Of a stretch of 64,000 bases of DNA, positions 32,342-44,637 are shown piece after piece. Within the stretch, counting starts at the first letter, position 1. Every line of letters starts with the position of its first letter. Made by a program: the position numbers and the translations under genes. The notes under the pieces were generated by a model. That model was not told the DNA's origin, ran no database searches, and saw only the letters and a list, made by a program, of their open reading frames with translations. The stretch comes from Ehrlichia sp052043515 (GTDB taxonomy: Bacteria; Pseudomonadota; Alphaproteobacteria; Rickettsiales; Anaplasmataceae): positions 868,001 to 932,000 of the forward strand of contig JBQEQX010000001.1 in the NCBI GenBank assembly GCA_052043515.1, written 5' to 3'.

Positions 32342-33383
32342 GTATTTTTCCTTTACTTTGTGTTTTTTTACTGCCTACATTACACTGAGTTTGATCATCT
32401 GTTTGTGCAGTGATATCTTGAGATAGACCCCCTGCTATTTCCTCTAATTCTTTTTGTAACCCATGAGTGACGTGTTGTTGGAATTTACTTTCGTTAGTTT
32501 TCCGAGTTAGCAACTGACGTTGTTGTTCTAGTAGCATATCTGGGTTCTGCACACTGCTCTTTGTATAAGGCATTCTTCCAGGGTCTGTAAGTGAGAAGTC
32601 ATGGCTTGATATTGTATCCGATGTGTCATCCATGGTTGACTGATCCGGCGAGGCATGAGCCGCTTGTTTCTTGCGATCAGCATTGGGAGTACTTCTTTTC
32701 TTTTGTATGATATCTTGATCTGGTGAAGTGACATTTGTGTTCATAGACGACTTATACAGCCTTTCAGAAAAGGTTTTCACAAGCTTTTCATCTTTTATGT
32801 CCAGACTGTGTAATACTAATCTTACTTGTTCTCGTATATCTTCTGGTGACTTATCAGACACGTCTATTTCTACAGTCAGGCTGTTCTTGTAACTGCCTTT
32901 GGTGGATTCTACAATAACTTTTCCACCTATGGACTCTAACTTCGTGTCAAGTTCCTTTAGTTGGTCAAAGTGTTTATCTGCAGCTTTTCTATTTATTGAT
33001 TCTTTAGCTGCTGATGAAGGGTTGAGAAGCGATTCTGCGATCCCGCTTTTAGTTTCTTCCACATCTCCTTCTTTTCCTTGTTCCTGCCACGCCGCAAACT
33101 TCTGTAGAGTTTCAAGAGGTAGTTTATAGCTCGGAACTTTGAGAGCAACCTCGTTCTGATGTCCAGATAGCCTTGTACTACCTGGTAATTCTATGCCTAA
33201 TTTATATGTTCTGTTGTGCATGTCCAGGTCAAAGTTTTTTTCTTGACTTGTGTTTGGAAGGACGCTTGAGATCATCTTCCCTATACTTCGTTGATGAGGT
33301 AGTTCCGTAGTAGTTGGTGTCATAGCCACCTTTGCTGCTTGTTTTATAACAACAGTTGCGCCTTTCTTTAAGAAAGCAAACAT
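32331..33383 (-). CDS. Unknown 350-residue hydrophilic protein
   Basis: I do not recognise a domain. The N-terminus (MFAFLKKGATVVIKQAAKVAM) is amphipathic and basic, without a cleavable signal. The middle has charged helical segments (EQVRLVLHSLDIKDEKLVKTF). From about residue 215 on it is low-complexity, rich in Q, S, T, D and K, and the C-terminus is basic (KKTQSKGKIHAR). Such a charged, disordered tail resembles known type IV secretion signals, but this is only suggestive. It is 11 bases overlapped with the HIT gene and divergent from mutS. Confidence 0.7.
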   Translation of the reverse strand: MFAFLKKGATVVIKQAAKVAMTPTTTELPHQRSIGKMISSVLPNTSQEKNFDLDMHNRTYKLGIELPGSTRLSGHQNEVALKVPSYKLPLETLQKFAAWQEQGKEGDVEETKSGIAESLLNPSSAAKESINRKAADKHFDQLKELDTKLESIGGKVIVESTKGSYKNSLTVEIDVSDKSPEDIREQVRLVLHSLDIKDEKLVKTFSERLYKSSMNTNVTSPDQDIIQKKRSTPNADRKKQAAHASPDQSTMDDTSDTISSHDFSLTDPGRMPYTKSSVQNPDMLLEQQRQLLTRKTNESKFQQHVTHGLQKELEEIAGGLSQDITAQTDDQTQCNVGSKKTQSKGKIHAR

Positions 33384-33578
33384 TCTAGTACCATAATTAG
33401 TGTCTAAGTAAAGCTACACGCTGTCTTAATTATAAGATACAGTTGATAAAATGTCATTACATATTATTAATATTTTTATCAAATAATTAGCTTTTATTAA
33501 TTAGTGCTTTACTCGTTATCTTTTCATATATACTTACATGTAATATACTGTAAGATAAAGGTTAATAATAGGTAAAAA

Positions 33579-36016
33579 GTGAATCATGATGGTGGTATGA
33601 CTCCTATAATGCAACAGTATATAGCGTTAAAAAATCAATACAAAAAGTATTTGTTGTTTTATAGGTTAGGTGATTTTTATGAATTATTTTTTGATGATGC
33701 AGTAGAAGCATCTAAGATATTGAACATTGTACTGACCAAGAAAGGAAATGTTCCTATGTGTGGAGTTCCATTTCATAGCAGCGAGTCTTATTTGAATAAA
33801 CTAGTAAAGTTAGGCTATAAAATAGCAATTTGTGAGCAGATGGAAACATCTGAAGAGGCGAGGAAGAGGGGATATAAATCTTTAGTAAAGCGTGATGTTG
33901 TAAGGATAGTTACTCCAGGTACCATAATAGAAGATTCTTTGCTTGAGGCGAATGAGAATAATTATTTAGCATGTATAGTTGATGTTAAAAATAGTTATGC
34001 TATTTCGTGGTTGGAATTGTCTACTGGACTATTCCATTACTGTGTTACTGATTTTAACAAGCTTGATAGTGACTTATTTCGTATTAACCCTAAAGAGGTA
34101 TTGATTTCTGATAAACTAGTAGAGTTAGATTTAATGTATTCTGCATTAAAAAGGCATAAATTTTCCATAACTCAGTATTCAAATAGTTTTTTTGATGTAA
34201 ATAGAGCTTATAATACTTTATGTAATGTTTATGGAATATCTACATTAAGAGGATTTGGAGATTTAAAAAAATGAAGAAATTTCTGCATGTGGATCTTTAT
34301 TGGAATATGTTAGGGCTACTCAAAAGGGTAATTTGCCTAAGTTAGAATTTCCAATGGCTTATGTGCAACGTGACTTTATGTTTATAGATGCAGCCGCATT
34401 GCGCAACCTAGAACTCTTCTGTACACAGTCTGGGGATTTAGAAGGATCTTTAATTTCTTCTATGGATTATACAATTACAGCATGTGGTGGTAGATTATTG
34501 AAGAGATGTTTATCAGCTCCTCTTGCATGTTCTGATGCTATTAACCGTAGATTAAATGCTGTTGAATTTTTTATCAATAATCAGGTGTTACGTGGAGATA
34601 TTAGGCAAACATTAAAAGGTATTGCAGATATAGAGCGCATTTTAACGAGAGTTAAAGTTGCTAAATGTTCACCTAAGGATTTGTATGCTTTAAAATTAAC
34701 GTTAGATAAAGTTTTTGAATTATTAGAATTGTTGGGTAAATTTGACTCAGATATTATTAGTAATTTTTGTGTAAGGTTGGGGAAATATGATGATTTGCGT
34801 AAAACACTCAGTGATACGTTAATACAAAATAATGTGAGTAATGTTAAGGAAGGAGGATTTATTAATCCGGATTGTGATAAACAATTGTCGGAGCTTGTGT
34901 ATATTCAAAATTACAGTGGTGACTTGATTCATGAATTGCAGGCTAAGTATCGTACTGTTACTAATATTCAAAATCTAAAGATATCATATAATAACATTTT
35001 GGGTTATTATGTTGAGGTTTCATCTAATTATCTAATAGATAATAAAGATTTTATTCATAGGCAGACTTTAGCTAATAGTATTAGATATACTACGGATGAG
35101 TTAAAGGAATTAGAGGGTAAAATAATTTCTGCTAGAGATGCAGCTATCAGTTTAGAGATAAAGATTTTTGGTCAGTTATGTACAAGAATTATAGAAGATG
35201 CAGAGAAGATATCGATAACTGCGCATACTATTGCTGAGATTGATATGTTAACTTCTTTTGGTGAACTGGCAGTACAATATTCCTATGTTAAGCCTGTAGT
35301 TGATAATAGTTATGAATTTAATATTCGTAAAGGTAGACATCCTGTAGTTGAACGTAGTGGTAAATTTGTAGCCAATGATATTAACCTTTCACCGACGCAA
35401 AGTGTACATTTGATTACTGGACCTAACATGGCTGGTAAGAGTACTTTTTTTAAGGCAAAATGCATTAATAGGAATTTTAGCACATATTGGATCATTTGTT
35501 CCTGCAGAATATGCTCATATAGGAGTTATTGATAAGGTATTTAGTAGAGTGGGAGCTTCCGATAATATTGCATCTGGATATTCTACGTTTATGGTAGAGA
35601 TGACAGAAACTGCTGCAATAATTAACCAAGCTACTGATAGATCTTTTGTAATACTTGATGAAGTTGGAAGAGGAACTGGAACATATGATGGATTGTCAAT
35701 TGCATGGTCGGTTATTGAACAAATTCATAATGTTAATAAAAGTCGAGCTATCTTTGCTACTCACTATCATGAATTGTCAAAATTAGACAAATATTTAAAG
35801 CACATAAAGTGTTTTTGTATGAAAGTAGAGGAATGGGATGGAAAAGTAGTGTTTTTGCATGAGATAATACCTGGATCAACTAATAAATCTTATGGGATAC
35901 ACGTGGCAAAGCTTGCAGGTTTTCCGCAATCGGTGCTAGACAGAGCAGAAGATTTAATGAATAAGCTAAAGGTGAATGAAGACTTATTAACAGGGATAGC
36001 ACTAATTGATTATTGA
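33579..36016 (+). CDS. mutS: DNA mismatch repair protein MutS (two frameshifts)
   Basis: Recognises mismatches and small loops. The N-terminal mismatch-binding domain keeps the Phe-x-Glu motif (FYRLGDFYELFFDDA), and the ATPase has Walker A GPNMAGKST, the segment STFMVEMTETAAI and Walker B FVILDEVGRGTGTYDG. Breaks lie at seven A (34265-34271) and seven T (35445-35451), the second immediately after Walker A. Removing one base at each gives GDLKNEEISACGSLLEY and STFLRQNALIGILAHIG and 811 residues. Start is GTG 33579 or ATG 33597 (MTPIMQQY), which matches the family better. Confidence 0.94.
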
Positions 36017-36724
36017 TAGGTATTTTTTATTGTTTATAGTATGCCTTTTCAGATTTAATAAGTTTCTGTGTTGCTTTATGAATGTATAGAGATATACATA
36101 CTAAGGTCATTAGGACTCGTGAACAAGCTTATATGTCCAAATGTAGCAATGTTAGTGATAGATTGCCTCTTGATGAGTAATGTATAAAAACATTTGAAGC
36201 AGAATTGTTTTGTGTAATAGATAAGTAGTTGATGTTAATTTTTGATATTGACATGTTGTAGGTAAGTTAACTTGCTATAAAGGTATAGTTGGGTGATCAC
36301 GATTGGTTATTGGTTTCTATATTGTTAGTGTATACATAGACTTTATACCAAATTGTTGAATTGTAAGTTCTTTTCTTAGTGAAATTTAGTACTTATATTA
36401 AATTACTTTAATTAAGTGAATAAAAAGTGTATACAGTAAATTATTGTGAGATAAGCTTACTTGTTTCCCTAGGTAATGTTTTGAGCTAGGGATGTAGATT
36501 ATATAAGGCGTTAGCCCTGATTTCGTTATATCTCTTACGTTAAGTAAAGATAGTGGGATAAATGTTCTATCATTTTCATTTAGGTGTTTTTTGAATATAT
36601 CTACCTGCAGCGGTTGGGTTGTTGACTTAAAATAGCTCATGATTGGGTCAGTGAACCTATGCTTCTGGTAAGTTTTTTATCTGTGCTACAGGTTTATATT
36701 TCTACATAAACTAAATAATATTAA
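36017..36724. other. Convergent spacer mutS/nadE
   Basis: About 700 bases without a supported gene. An 80-codon minus-strand frame (36398-36640) has no similarity I recognise and is more likely chance. Confidence 0.4.
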
Positions 36725-38279
36725 TCAGCTAGTTGGTGAACGAGTAGAAAGACTATTCATTAATGTAGAACTAATTGTTGGACCGATAGGAGATTGTTTT
36801 CTCTTGAAATTAGACTTTTTTATCAAGTCTATTATGTAATTCACATCTTTAGCATTGTAACCTCTTTTTACTACATCTTTTGCGGAATAACCTTCATCAA
36901 TTAGTAGAGTAAGAACTGAATCTAATGTTATGTAGTCGGGTAAGGTGTCTTGATCTTTTTGATTGTGACGTAATTCTGCAGATGGGTGTTTTACCATAAT
37001 TTCAGCAGGAATAATATTAGTTTTTTTACATAAACTATTTACCGGTATATTTTCATTTCTCCATTCACTTAACTTGTACACTTTAGTTTTATATATATCT
37101 TTTATTGGTGCAAAGCCACCACACATATCTCCATATAATGTTGCATATCCAACTAATGATTCTGATTTGTTACCCGTTGAAAGTAGCATGAATTTGAATT
37201 TATTACTTAATGCCATTAGTATCAAACCTCTAATTCTAGATTGTAAATTTTCTTCAGTTATATCCTCTTGAGTGTCTGCAAAAATGTTGTGTAAGGTTGT
37301 TAGCGAGATTTGGAAGATTTCTTCTATGGGCAATATTTTGTAAGAAATTCCTAGTCTAGTTGCACATTCTTCAGAGTCAGTGATACTTGCTTGAGAAGTA
37401 TATTTTGTTGGTAACATAAATGAATGGACACGGTTTGGTCCAAATGCATCTGCTGCAATTGATGCTACAAGTGCAGAATCTATTCCTCCAGATAATCCCA
37501 TGACTACACTAGTCATAGAATTTTTGTGTACGTAGTCTCTTAGTGCAAGCATAAGTGCCTGATAGTCTGATTCGATATTACTATATGTTACTGCAGTGTT
37601 AGTACTTTTAAAACTTTCTTTATAAATGCTACTGTCTTCTTTCCACATGTTCAAGAAGTTGTATTGTCCGTTGACGGTGAAGAAAGATTTTCCATGAAAG
37701 GTTACATTATTGTATCCACCTACTTGGTTTATATATACAGCATATTTATTAAGTGTTGATTTCAAAATTAAATTATTTCGTAAGTCAATATCTTTCATAT
37801 ACGGAGTACTGTCCATAATTAGTAGTAGCGTATCATTGTTGCATGTAGGTAATTTAGGTGTTGCTGATATAGGGCATAGTAGTATGTTTGTGTGATTAAT
37901 TGAAAAAGTGGTATAAATATCTGACGTAGCATTTGGTGTGAACGCTATGAGTTCTGTAATTTTTCCATCTTGAATTAAATAGATGCTTTCAAGTATTATG
38001 TTATCTTGTCGTTTGATACTTCCAATAATTATTGCTGTGTTTTTATCTTGTGTTTGTAGTGCTAATTTATTTATAGTATCAGTACATTCGTTGAAAAAAT
38101 CTTGTGATAAAAGAGGTGTTTCATGCATATATCCTGATATCGCATACCTTGAAAATATTGCTATATCAGATTCTAGATTTATTGATTCTTGGTACAATCT
38201 TGTAATTTTTTTTGTAATTGTATTCAGTATTCTCAGATATATAGTTTAACTGGGAAATAAAAATTGATGGACGATACAT
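36725..38279 (-). CDS. nadE: Glutamine-dependent NAD synthetase (frameshifted near N-terminus)
   Basis: Final step of NAD synthesis, amidating NaAD with glutamine as donor. The N-terminal nitrilase-type glutaminase domain is divergent, while the C-terminal synthetase has the P-loop VVMGLSGGIDSALVASIAADAFG and LLSTGNKSESLVGYATLYGD. The uninterrupted frame begins at a TTG at 38197 and lacks the first strand. Removing one T from eight (38206-38213) connects it to an ATG at 38279 beginning MYRPSIFISQLNYISENTEY, which gives the expected N-terminal SQLN segment and 517 residues. Confidence 0.9.
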
Positions 38280-39067
38280 AAGCTTATAAGTTTATTTTCT
38301 TAATTATTAGGAAGTATAATATAACAATAATTCTTATTTTTCTATGTTTTAGAATGTAATACACACTCTTACTTCGTTGGAGCATACAATTTTTTGTTTT
38401 AATAATATACTCGCAAAATGTTTGTTTCACATTTTTGTCTTATTATGATTTAACCATAATGGTTGAGTTTAGTATATAAAGTTGTTGTACATTATGTACC
38501 TTATAGATTGAGATAGGTTATATGCTTTGTATACAAATTAATATCAAGATATGGGTGGTGGTGTGTCCATTTTTGCATCACGAATGCAGAGGCTTAGAGC
38601 ATTATTGGTTCTATTGATTTAGTAATTTATTAGTGTGTTGTTATGATGTACTCTTTGCTAATAACGTTATATGATAATGACGCTTTTACCAAGTAGTCTT
38701 AGTATGTTGGTCTGAGATGCTTGTGTATTAGTAGTTTTCGTTACTGCTGTAAGTCTAATATATATCAAGATTTATTTTTTACATAAATTAATTCTGCGTA
38801 TGAATTTAAAATGCAAAATTGAGCGTATTTTTTAAATGTTTAGGATACTTTTTGAATATATTTCAATTATGACTTAACTTTTGGTGTTGAGTCATGTATA
38901 TGAGGAGACTCCGGTGAAATATTACTTATTTGTAATTATTGTACAGTTTGTGTAGAATTTACAAACTTAAGAATTCTTATCTGTATCTTTAAGAGCTACA
39001 ATATACATGTGTACAATCACACATTATCGTATATCGTGAGTAAAACTGTTGTTCTATTAATAAATCT
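38280..39067. other. Spacer nadE/hemB
   Basis: About 790 non-coding A/T-rich bases between the start of nadE and the end of hemB. No gene, repeat or strong hairpin recognised. Confidence 0.45.
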
Positions 39068-40060
39068 TTATTTTCCTTCGAGAAGCATAGTTGCTATGTC
39101 TATTGCAGCATAAGTGATTATACTTTCTGCCCCTGCACGTTTGAAGCATAGTAAAGACTCGTACATTGCGGCATTGTAATCTAGCAAATGATTTTGTGAT
39201 GCAGCTTTAATCATAGCATATTCTCCACTTACTTGATATGCAAATATAGGCACATTGTACCTATTGGCTATACACTGAATAACATCTAAGTACGGCATAC
39301 CTGGCTTTATCATAACTATATCTGCACCTTCATCAATGTCCATTTGCACTTCAAGTATTACCTCATTCATATTTGCAATGTCTATTTGGTAAGTACTTTT
39401 GTCTATTGTTTGAGACATTGAACAAGACCCTACAGCTTCACGAAATGGCTTATAGAAACTAGAACAGTATTTTGCAGAGTAAGATAATATGCATGTATCT
39501 TGAAAATTACAATTGTCTAGTGAGTTTCTGATTTCTTTAATTCTTCCATCCATCATATCTGAAGGTGCTACAATATCACAACCTGATGCCGCTAATACTA
39601 AGGCTTGTTTACATAGAACTTCTATGGTTGCATCGTTGTCAATTTTTTCGTCGATAATAATTCCGTCATGTCCTGATTTTGTATAAGGATCTAGTGCAAC
39701 ATCAGCTATTATACCAATTGTTGGCACGCGTGCTTTGACTGCTGTTATTGCTTTGCATATTAGATTATCTGGATTGAATGCTTCTTCTGCTGTTTCAGAT
39801 TTTAAATGACTATCTACTACTGGAAATAGTGCAATAGCATTTATCCCTAAATTTGCGGCTTGTTCTACCATGTACAGTAACCGAGTGATGGAATACCTTT
39901 TTATATCTGGTAGTTGCTTTATAGGTGATGATGTCTCTTCAAGGTTGTGCACAAATAAAGGGAGTATAAGATCATCTACTGACAGATGACTTTCCCTTAC
40001 TAGGTTACGCAACCACTTGGTTGAACGCTTACGTCTCAGTCTAGTGCTTGGAAATTCCAT
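39068..40060 (-). CDS. hemB: Delta-aminolevulinic acid dehydratase (porphobilinogen synthase)
   Basis: Joins two aminolevulinate molecules in heme synthesis. The 330-residue length is standard. The two active-site lysines lie in ILSYSAKYCSSFYKPFREA and VMIKPGMPYLDVI. The metal region has SDMMDGRI and the N-terminal arm RPRR-like RLRRKRSTKWLRNLVRE is present. Frame is intact. Confidence 0.95.
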   Translation of the reverse strand: MEFPSTRLRRKRSTKWLRNLVRESHLSVDDLILPLFVHNLEETSSPIKQLPDIKRYSITRLLYMVEQAANLGINAIALFPVVDSHLKSETAEEAFNPDNLICKAITAVKARVPTIGIIADVALDPYTKSGHDGIIIDEKIDNDATIEVLCKQALVLAASGCDIVAPSDMMDGRIKEIRNSLDNCNFQDTCILSYSAKYCSSFYKPFREAVGSCSMSQTIDKSTYQIDIANMNEVILEVQMDIDEGADIVMIKPGMPYLDVIQCIANRYNVPIFAYQVSGEYAMIKAASQNHLLDYNAAMYESLLCFKRAGAESIITYAAIDIATMLLEGK

Positions 40061-40966
40061 GTTGCCGTTTTATAACCTATAAGAATCTATACTATTTGCC
40101 CTGGCAATATCAACTCGTTTTTAAACAGAATTGTACATTATGGTCAAGAAAAATTTGTTTGAAATGCTTAGCAAGATAGATGAAAATCTGTGACCAGAAA
40201 GAATGTCTTGAGGTTTATATTGGACTACCAAGCATAGAATTATGCTTGGTTAATTTTATTTGTAGTTGTAGAATCAATGAAACTGCATCATTAGGGTGTT
40301 ACTTGAAGTTTATGTGTCTGTAGAAAATTTCTGTGCTTAGGGAATATAGTAAAAAGTTGAGTATATTATAAACTTTGAGATTATTTAAAATGTGTAATAG
40401 TTTCATTGAATAAAAATTTATGGTAGTTACTTTATCTTTTTTTACTGTCATTAATTAGCAATCGGTCTAACAAAATATAACAGTGAAATGTCATTTTTTT
40501 CATATGGATGTTATTGTTTAGTTTTATATATCAGCAAGTGTTGTGTGAATTTTTAATTTGTAGTAGATGAGGATGTTGAGTATTAATGTTGGCTTCATAT
40601 CTATACTTCTTTACTGATTAGGGTTATTAAGTAAGGATATTTTCTGTTATTGTCAGTAAGTGTGATTATTTGATAAATATTAATAACAGGGTTTGATAGA
40701 ATCATGTATCTTATTAGAAGAATTAGTGAAAGTTCGTGGGTCCATAGTAGTTGGAGTACTAGCGAAGTTTAGTGTTAAGATATGTAAAGCGTGCTATGTA
40801 TGTTGTGTGACTGATTATAAGTTATTATTGATATTGTGTGCATTTTCTTTTACACTCAGGGGTTTATTTATAGCTCTTATTGAAGGTCTTGCTAGAGCTG
40901 GGCGAGAAAAAAAAGGGTGCGGAGTACTTCTAATATTTTGTGTATTTATGATGTTTTAGTGTATTA
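40061..40966. other. Divergent spacer hemB/addB
   Basis: About 900 bases upstream of both hemB and addB. It holds a terminator-like hairpin (40227-40250) described separately. An 88-codon frame (40693-40959, TTG start, hydrophobic) lacks any recognisable similarity. Confidence 0.45.
40227..40260 (+). terminator. Orphan Rho-independent terminator-like hairpin
   Basis: Perfect 10-bp stem ACCAAGCATA (40227-40236) and TATGCTTGGT (40241-40250) closed by the loop GAAT and followed by TAATTTTATT. On the plus strand it has terminator form, yet no plus-strand gene lies upstream, because hemB is transcribed the other way. It may end a small RNA starting between about 40080 and 40180. Confidence 0.5.
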
Positions 40967-43703
40967 ATGGGAAAGGTTTTTTTCAGTTCATTGTTCTGAA
41001 TCTTTTTTTTGCTGTGGTTGCAGAATTTGCATCTAGTCTATTTTGTGATACTGCAGCACTTGACTCCGTTATAGTTGTAGTACCTGGTAAGGAAGATGTG
41101 GAGTCATTAAGTAATGAGCTGAGACTATACTGTGATGATGCTGTTTTTGTTAAAATTAGGATTATTTCGTTGTCAGATATAGATCAGGATCTATTAGTAA
41201 ATCAGCATAGTTCGATAAAAATTATCAGTCCTATAAAGAAGATCTTATTATTGATGGAGTTTATTAAATCATGGAATTTTGAGAATGGTGATGATTATCC
41301 GATATCTTTAAGTTATGAATTGTCTGCTTTATTAAATGAGATGTATGTACACTGTATACCATTATCTAATTTAGAAAATTTATTTGAATATGACTCCCCA
41401 GAACATTGCCAAAAAGCTGCTAAATTTCTTTCTGCATTGTCTAGAAAATGGAGAGAAGTATTATCGCAAGAAAAGGTTTTAGACATATTAGAACATAGGA
41501 GTTTATATTTAAGTAACTTGGTCAAATATTTTGAAGAAATAACATTAAATTACACTGTGATTTCTGCTGGGATAGTATTTAATAGTTTTTTTTATCGACT
41601 TTATTCAAGCTTTGTATGAGATGCATAACAGTAAAATAATACTTCCATATATAGATATGCATATTAGCGAGAAAGATTGGCGATTATTAGACGAATCTCA
41701 TTATCAGTATTACATAAAAAGTTTGTTAGATGTTTTAAAGATTAATAGAAAGGATATTGTTTTTCTAGGAAGGAAAAATCATTGTGCATTTATAGATAAT
41801 ATATTTAATTTTAACCTATTTTTAGAAAAATATCATCAATATGGAGTTGAGAAATGTGATTATAACAACCGTATTAGCATAATTACGTGTGCTTCAGATG
41901 AAGAGGAAGCTCAAAATATTTCTATGATTATCAAGAATAATTCTTGTCGAGATATTACTGTATTCACAAACAATGCAATGTTAAGTAGAAGAATAAATTC
42001 TATATTAAACTCAGATAACTTACTGGATATGTCTAGTATTGATTATCTTATATTCTCTTTCGTATTAAATATACTAGACGTTGTTATTAGTGAATGGAAT
42101 CCTATATCATTGCTGTCGCTACTTAAACATCCTTTTGTTACTCTAGAGTATATTAAAGAAGATTATAACACTTTGGTCTCCAGTTTTGAACTCAAGGTTA
42201 TTAGGTTGCATTCTAGTTACGATTTTACTAGTATAGACAACGATATCAGAGAAAATGTACCGGAATTATTGCATTTTTTGGGAAAAAATAACAAGTATCA
42301 TACTACCTTTGACTTCAGTGAAGTGTAGTGTTATTTCTTCTATAGTAAAGGTTCATGTTGCGTGTATATATGATTTATTAAAGGGCAGTATAATATTTGG
42401 TGATGTTGATCACAATAGAATTGAAGAATTTTTTAGTAATTTTCAAAACTCATGTCATGGTATTGAAATATATGGGATAGGTTTATACAATGAGATTTTG
42501 ACATCAATTCTACGTAACAATTTTTTTTCAGAAGATTATAGGTTATCCTGTGTTAATTTATCTAAGAAGGATATAGTAATTTTTGCAGGATTTAATGAAG
42601 TAAATTATAGTGTAGGTTCGAGTAGTGCACTATTAAATAGATGGATACGTGCTAAGCTTGGATTGCCTTCTGTTCAAATGGAAAAAGGTTATTTTGGATA
42701 TATGCTTTATAGCTTTTTTTATGCAAATAAGGTTTATATTACTCAGTCTTTAAAAAGCTTTGGAAAAATAAATGAAGAATCTATCTGGGTTAGAAGATTA
42801 AAGCTTCTGATACAACTCTATAACTTAGAGGGTTTAAGTTATAAGGATTGGTTTGAAACACAAGGTGGATTAAAAAGCTTACCATGTTTGAGGCCTCAGC
42901 CTAATCCAGAAATTAGTAAAAGGTTAGCAGCATTTAGTGTTTTGTCTGTAACTTCATTAGAAACACTAGTAAAAAACCCATATGTATTTTACTTAAATAA
43001 TCTTTTAAATATTTTGCCGTGCAAGGATATCAATGAGAAGTTCTCAATGAGGAATTTTGGGATTGTTATTCATAATATTCTACGTAAATATGTATCAAGT
43101 AATATGGATGAACAAAAGTATGAATACTTAATAGAAATTGCAGAATCAGAGTTATTAGGCAGGTATAAAAATTTTCCTCATGTTGAAACTATTTTATGGC
43201 CTAAATTTCAAAAAATAGCTGAGCAATTTTGTAGGATGAACACAGATAGAAGTCATTATATTGACAAGATTGTTACAGAGCATCTATTCTCTTGGGAAAT
43301 TAATGGTGATGTTAGGGTGATATCTAAGTGTGATAGAGTAGAATATTTAAAGGATGGAAGTGTTGTGATTATTGATTATAAGACGGGGGTCATTCCTTCA
43401 CAATCGGATATTAATTGTGGAGTTGCCTTACAAATGATAGTACAGGCACTAACAGTGAAGCAAAGTTCGAAAAGGAATATTTCAGGTTTAATGTATTGGA
43501 AAATAAGTTCAGAAGATATGAAAATAGTTCCTGTAGACAATTATATTGAAATTATGGGAAAATTAGAGAATGCTATAAAACAATTAATATTCGAATATCT
43601 TAAATATAGAAAACCATTTACTGCATCTTATGATGTATCTAGATATGCTGATTATGATCTTCTAACGCGTATTAAGGAATGGAGTGTTGCATCTGATAGA
43701 TAG
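40967..43703 (+). CDS. addB: AddB-type double-strand break repair nuclease/helicase subunit (four frameshifts)
   Basis: Partner of AddA in recombination repair. The C-terminus has the PD-(D/E)XK nuclease core (KCDRVEYLKDGSVVIIDYKTG). Mid-protein features are ISAGIVFNSFFIDFIQALY and VNLSKKDIVIFAGFNE. Breaks fall at seven T (40977-40983), eight T (41003-41010), eight T (41586-41593) and six A (42283-42288; a run of six T just before it is also possible). Removing one base at each links an ATG at 40967 (MGKVFSVHCSESFFAVVAEFASSL) to the stop, about 910 residues. Only the nuclease domain is strongly recognisable; the rest fits AddB order and length. Confidence 0.82.
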
Positions 43704-44637
43704 GTACTTTTATTTATTGTAATTGGAAGATATGTTTTGGTTATTGCTAAAATGGAAAAATTTTTAGAAATGTTATTATTACATAACATATTAGATAATT
43801 ATAGAAATTTTTGGAAATTGCCCAAGCTTACGATGAATTGTCATTTAAAATAATTGACATTTAGAAATATTACCATTTGTTATATTTTAATCATGTATAA
43901 AAAATTGTTTGTTTCCCAATATAGCGGATATGACCTGGGAAATGTATATTAAATTATTACAAAAACATAGAAAAATTAAAACTTGAGATTATTGTTTGAA
44001 TATAAATTAGCATTAGATTATTTGGGAAATTGCTTACCGTAGTTGGATAGTTGGTATCGTATCTTTATAGCTCACAGAAATAAGTTTTAAAATTGTATGT
44101 GTGAAAATGCAATGTTTGTTGTATGTTAGTAATGTGTTTAAATTCTCCATAGATTTATGATTTTGATGTGTTGTTTAGGGATTTGTATGTGAGTATGTGA
44201 TTTATTCAATTCTCTCGTTATAAGAACGTTCAGCAAAATATAAGTTAGGAGAAATGTACAACGCAATACGGACCATTTGACTTATGTATCTCTGTAATTT
44301 TTATGATCTTAGAATTAGGAAAAAGTCTCAAGATGCTTCAGTAAGTGATTTATATGTTTTTGAATCACTGACTTTACTGTATTAGATAATATACATTGTA
44401 AATTAGCATCTGATTTGCGTAAGATGTTGCATTTTTATATATCAATTATAATAAAAATTCTATTTTTAATGTAAGTATCTTGTATTAAAAATAAGTGAAA
44501 TTAAGTAGAAAAAAATAAAATACATATTTATAAGTATAGAATAATTGTCAATTAATTGAAGATTTCTATTGTTAAATAGCTATTGACATCAAAAAAGAAA
44601 GAATGAAAGAATGCGCTTTTCTAGAGAGTCGATATAT
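43704..44637. other. Spacer addB/MFS 1
   Basis: About 930 A/T-rich non-coding bases. A bulged inverted repeat around 44339-44379 (CAGTAAGTGATT with AATCAC and TTACTG) is the only structure noticed. Confidence 0.4.

Noticed and set aside
36398..36640. 80-codon minus-strand frame after mutS
   Set aside because: No similarity, no clear ribosome-binding site, and composition like the surrounding spacer.
40693..40959. 88-codon hydrophobic frame before addB
   Set aside because: TTG start and no similarity; AT-rich spacers easily give such hydrophobic frames.
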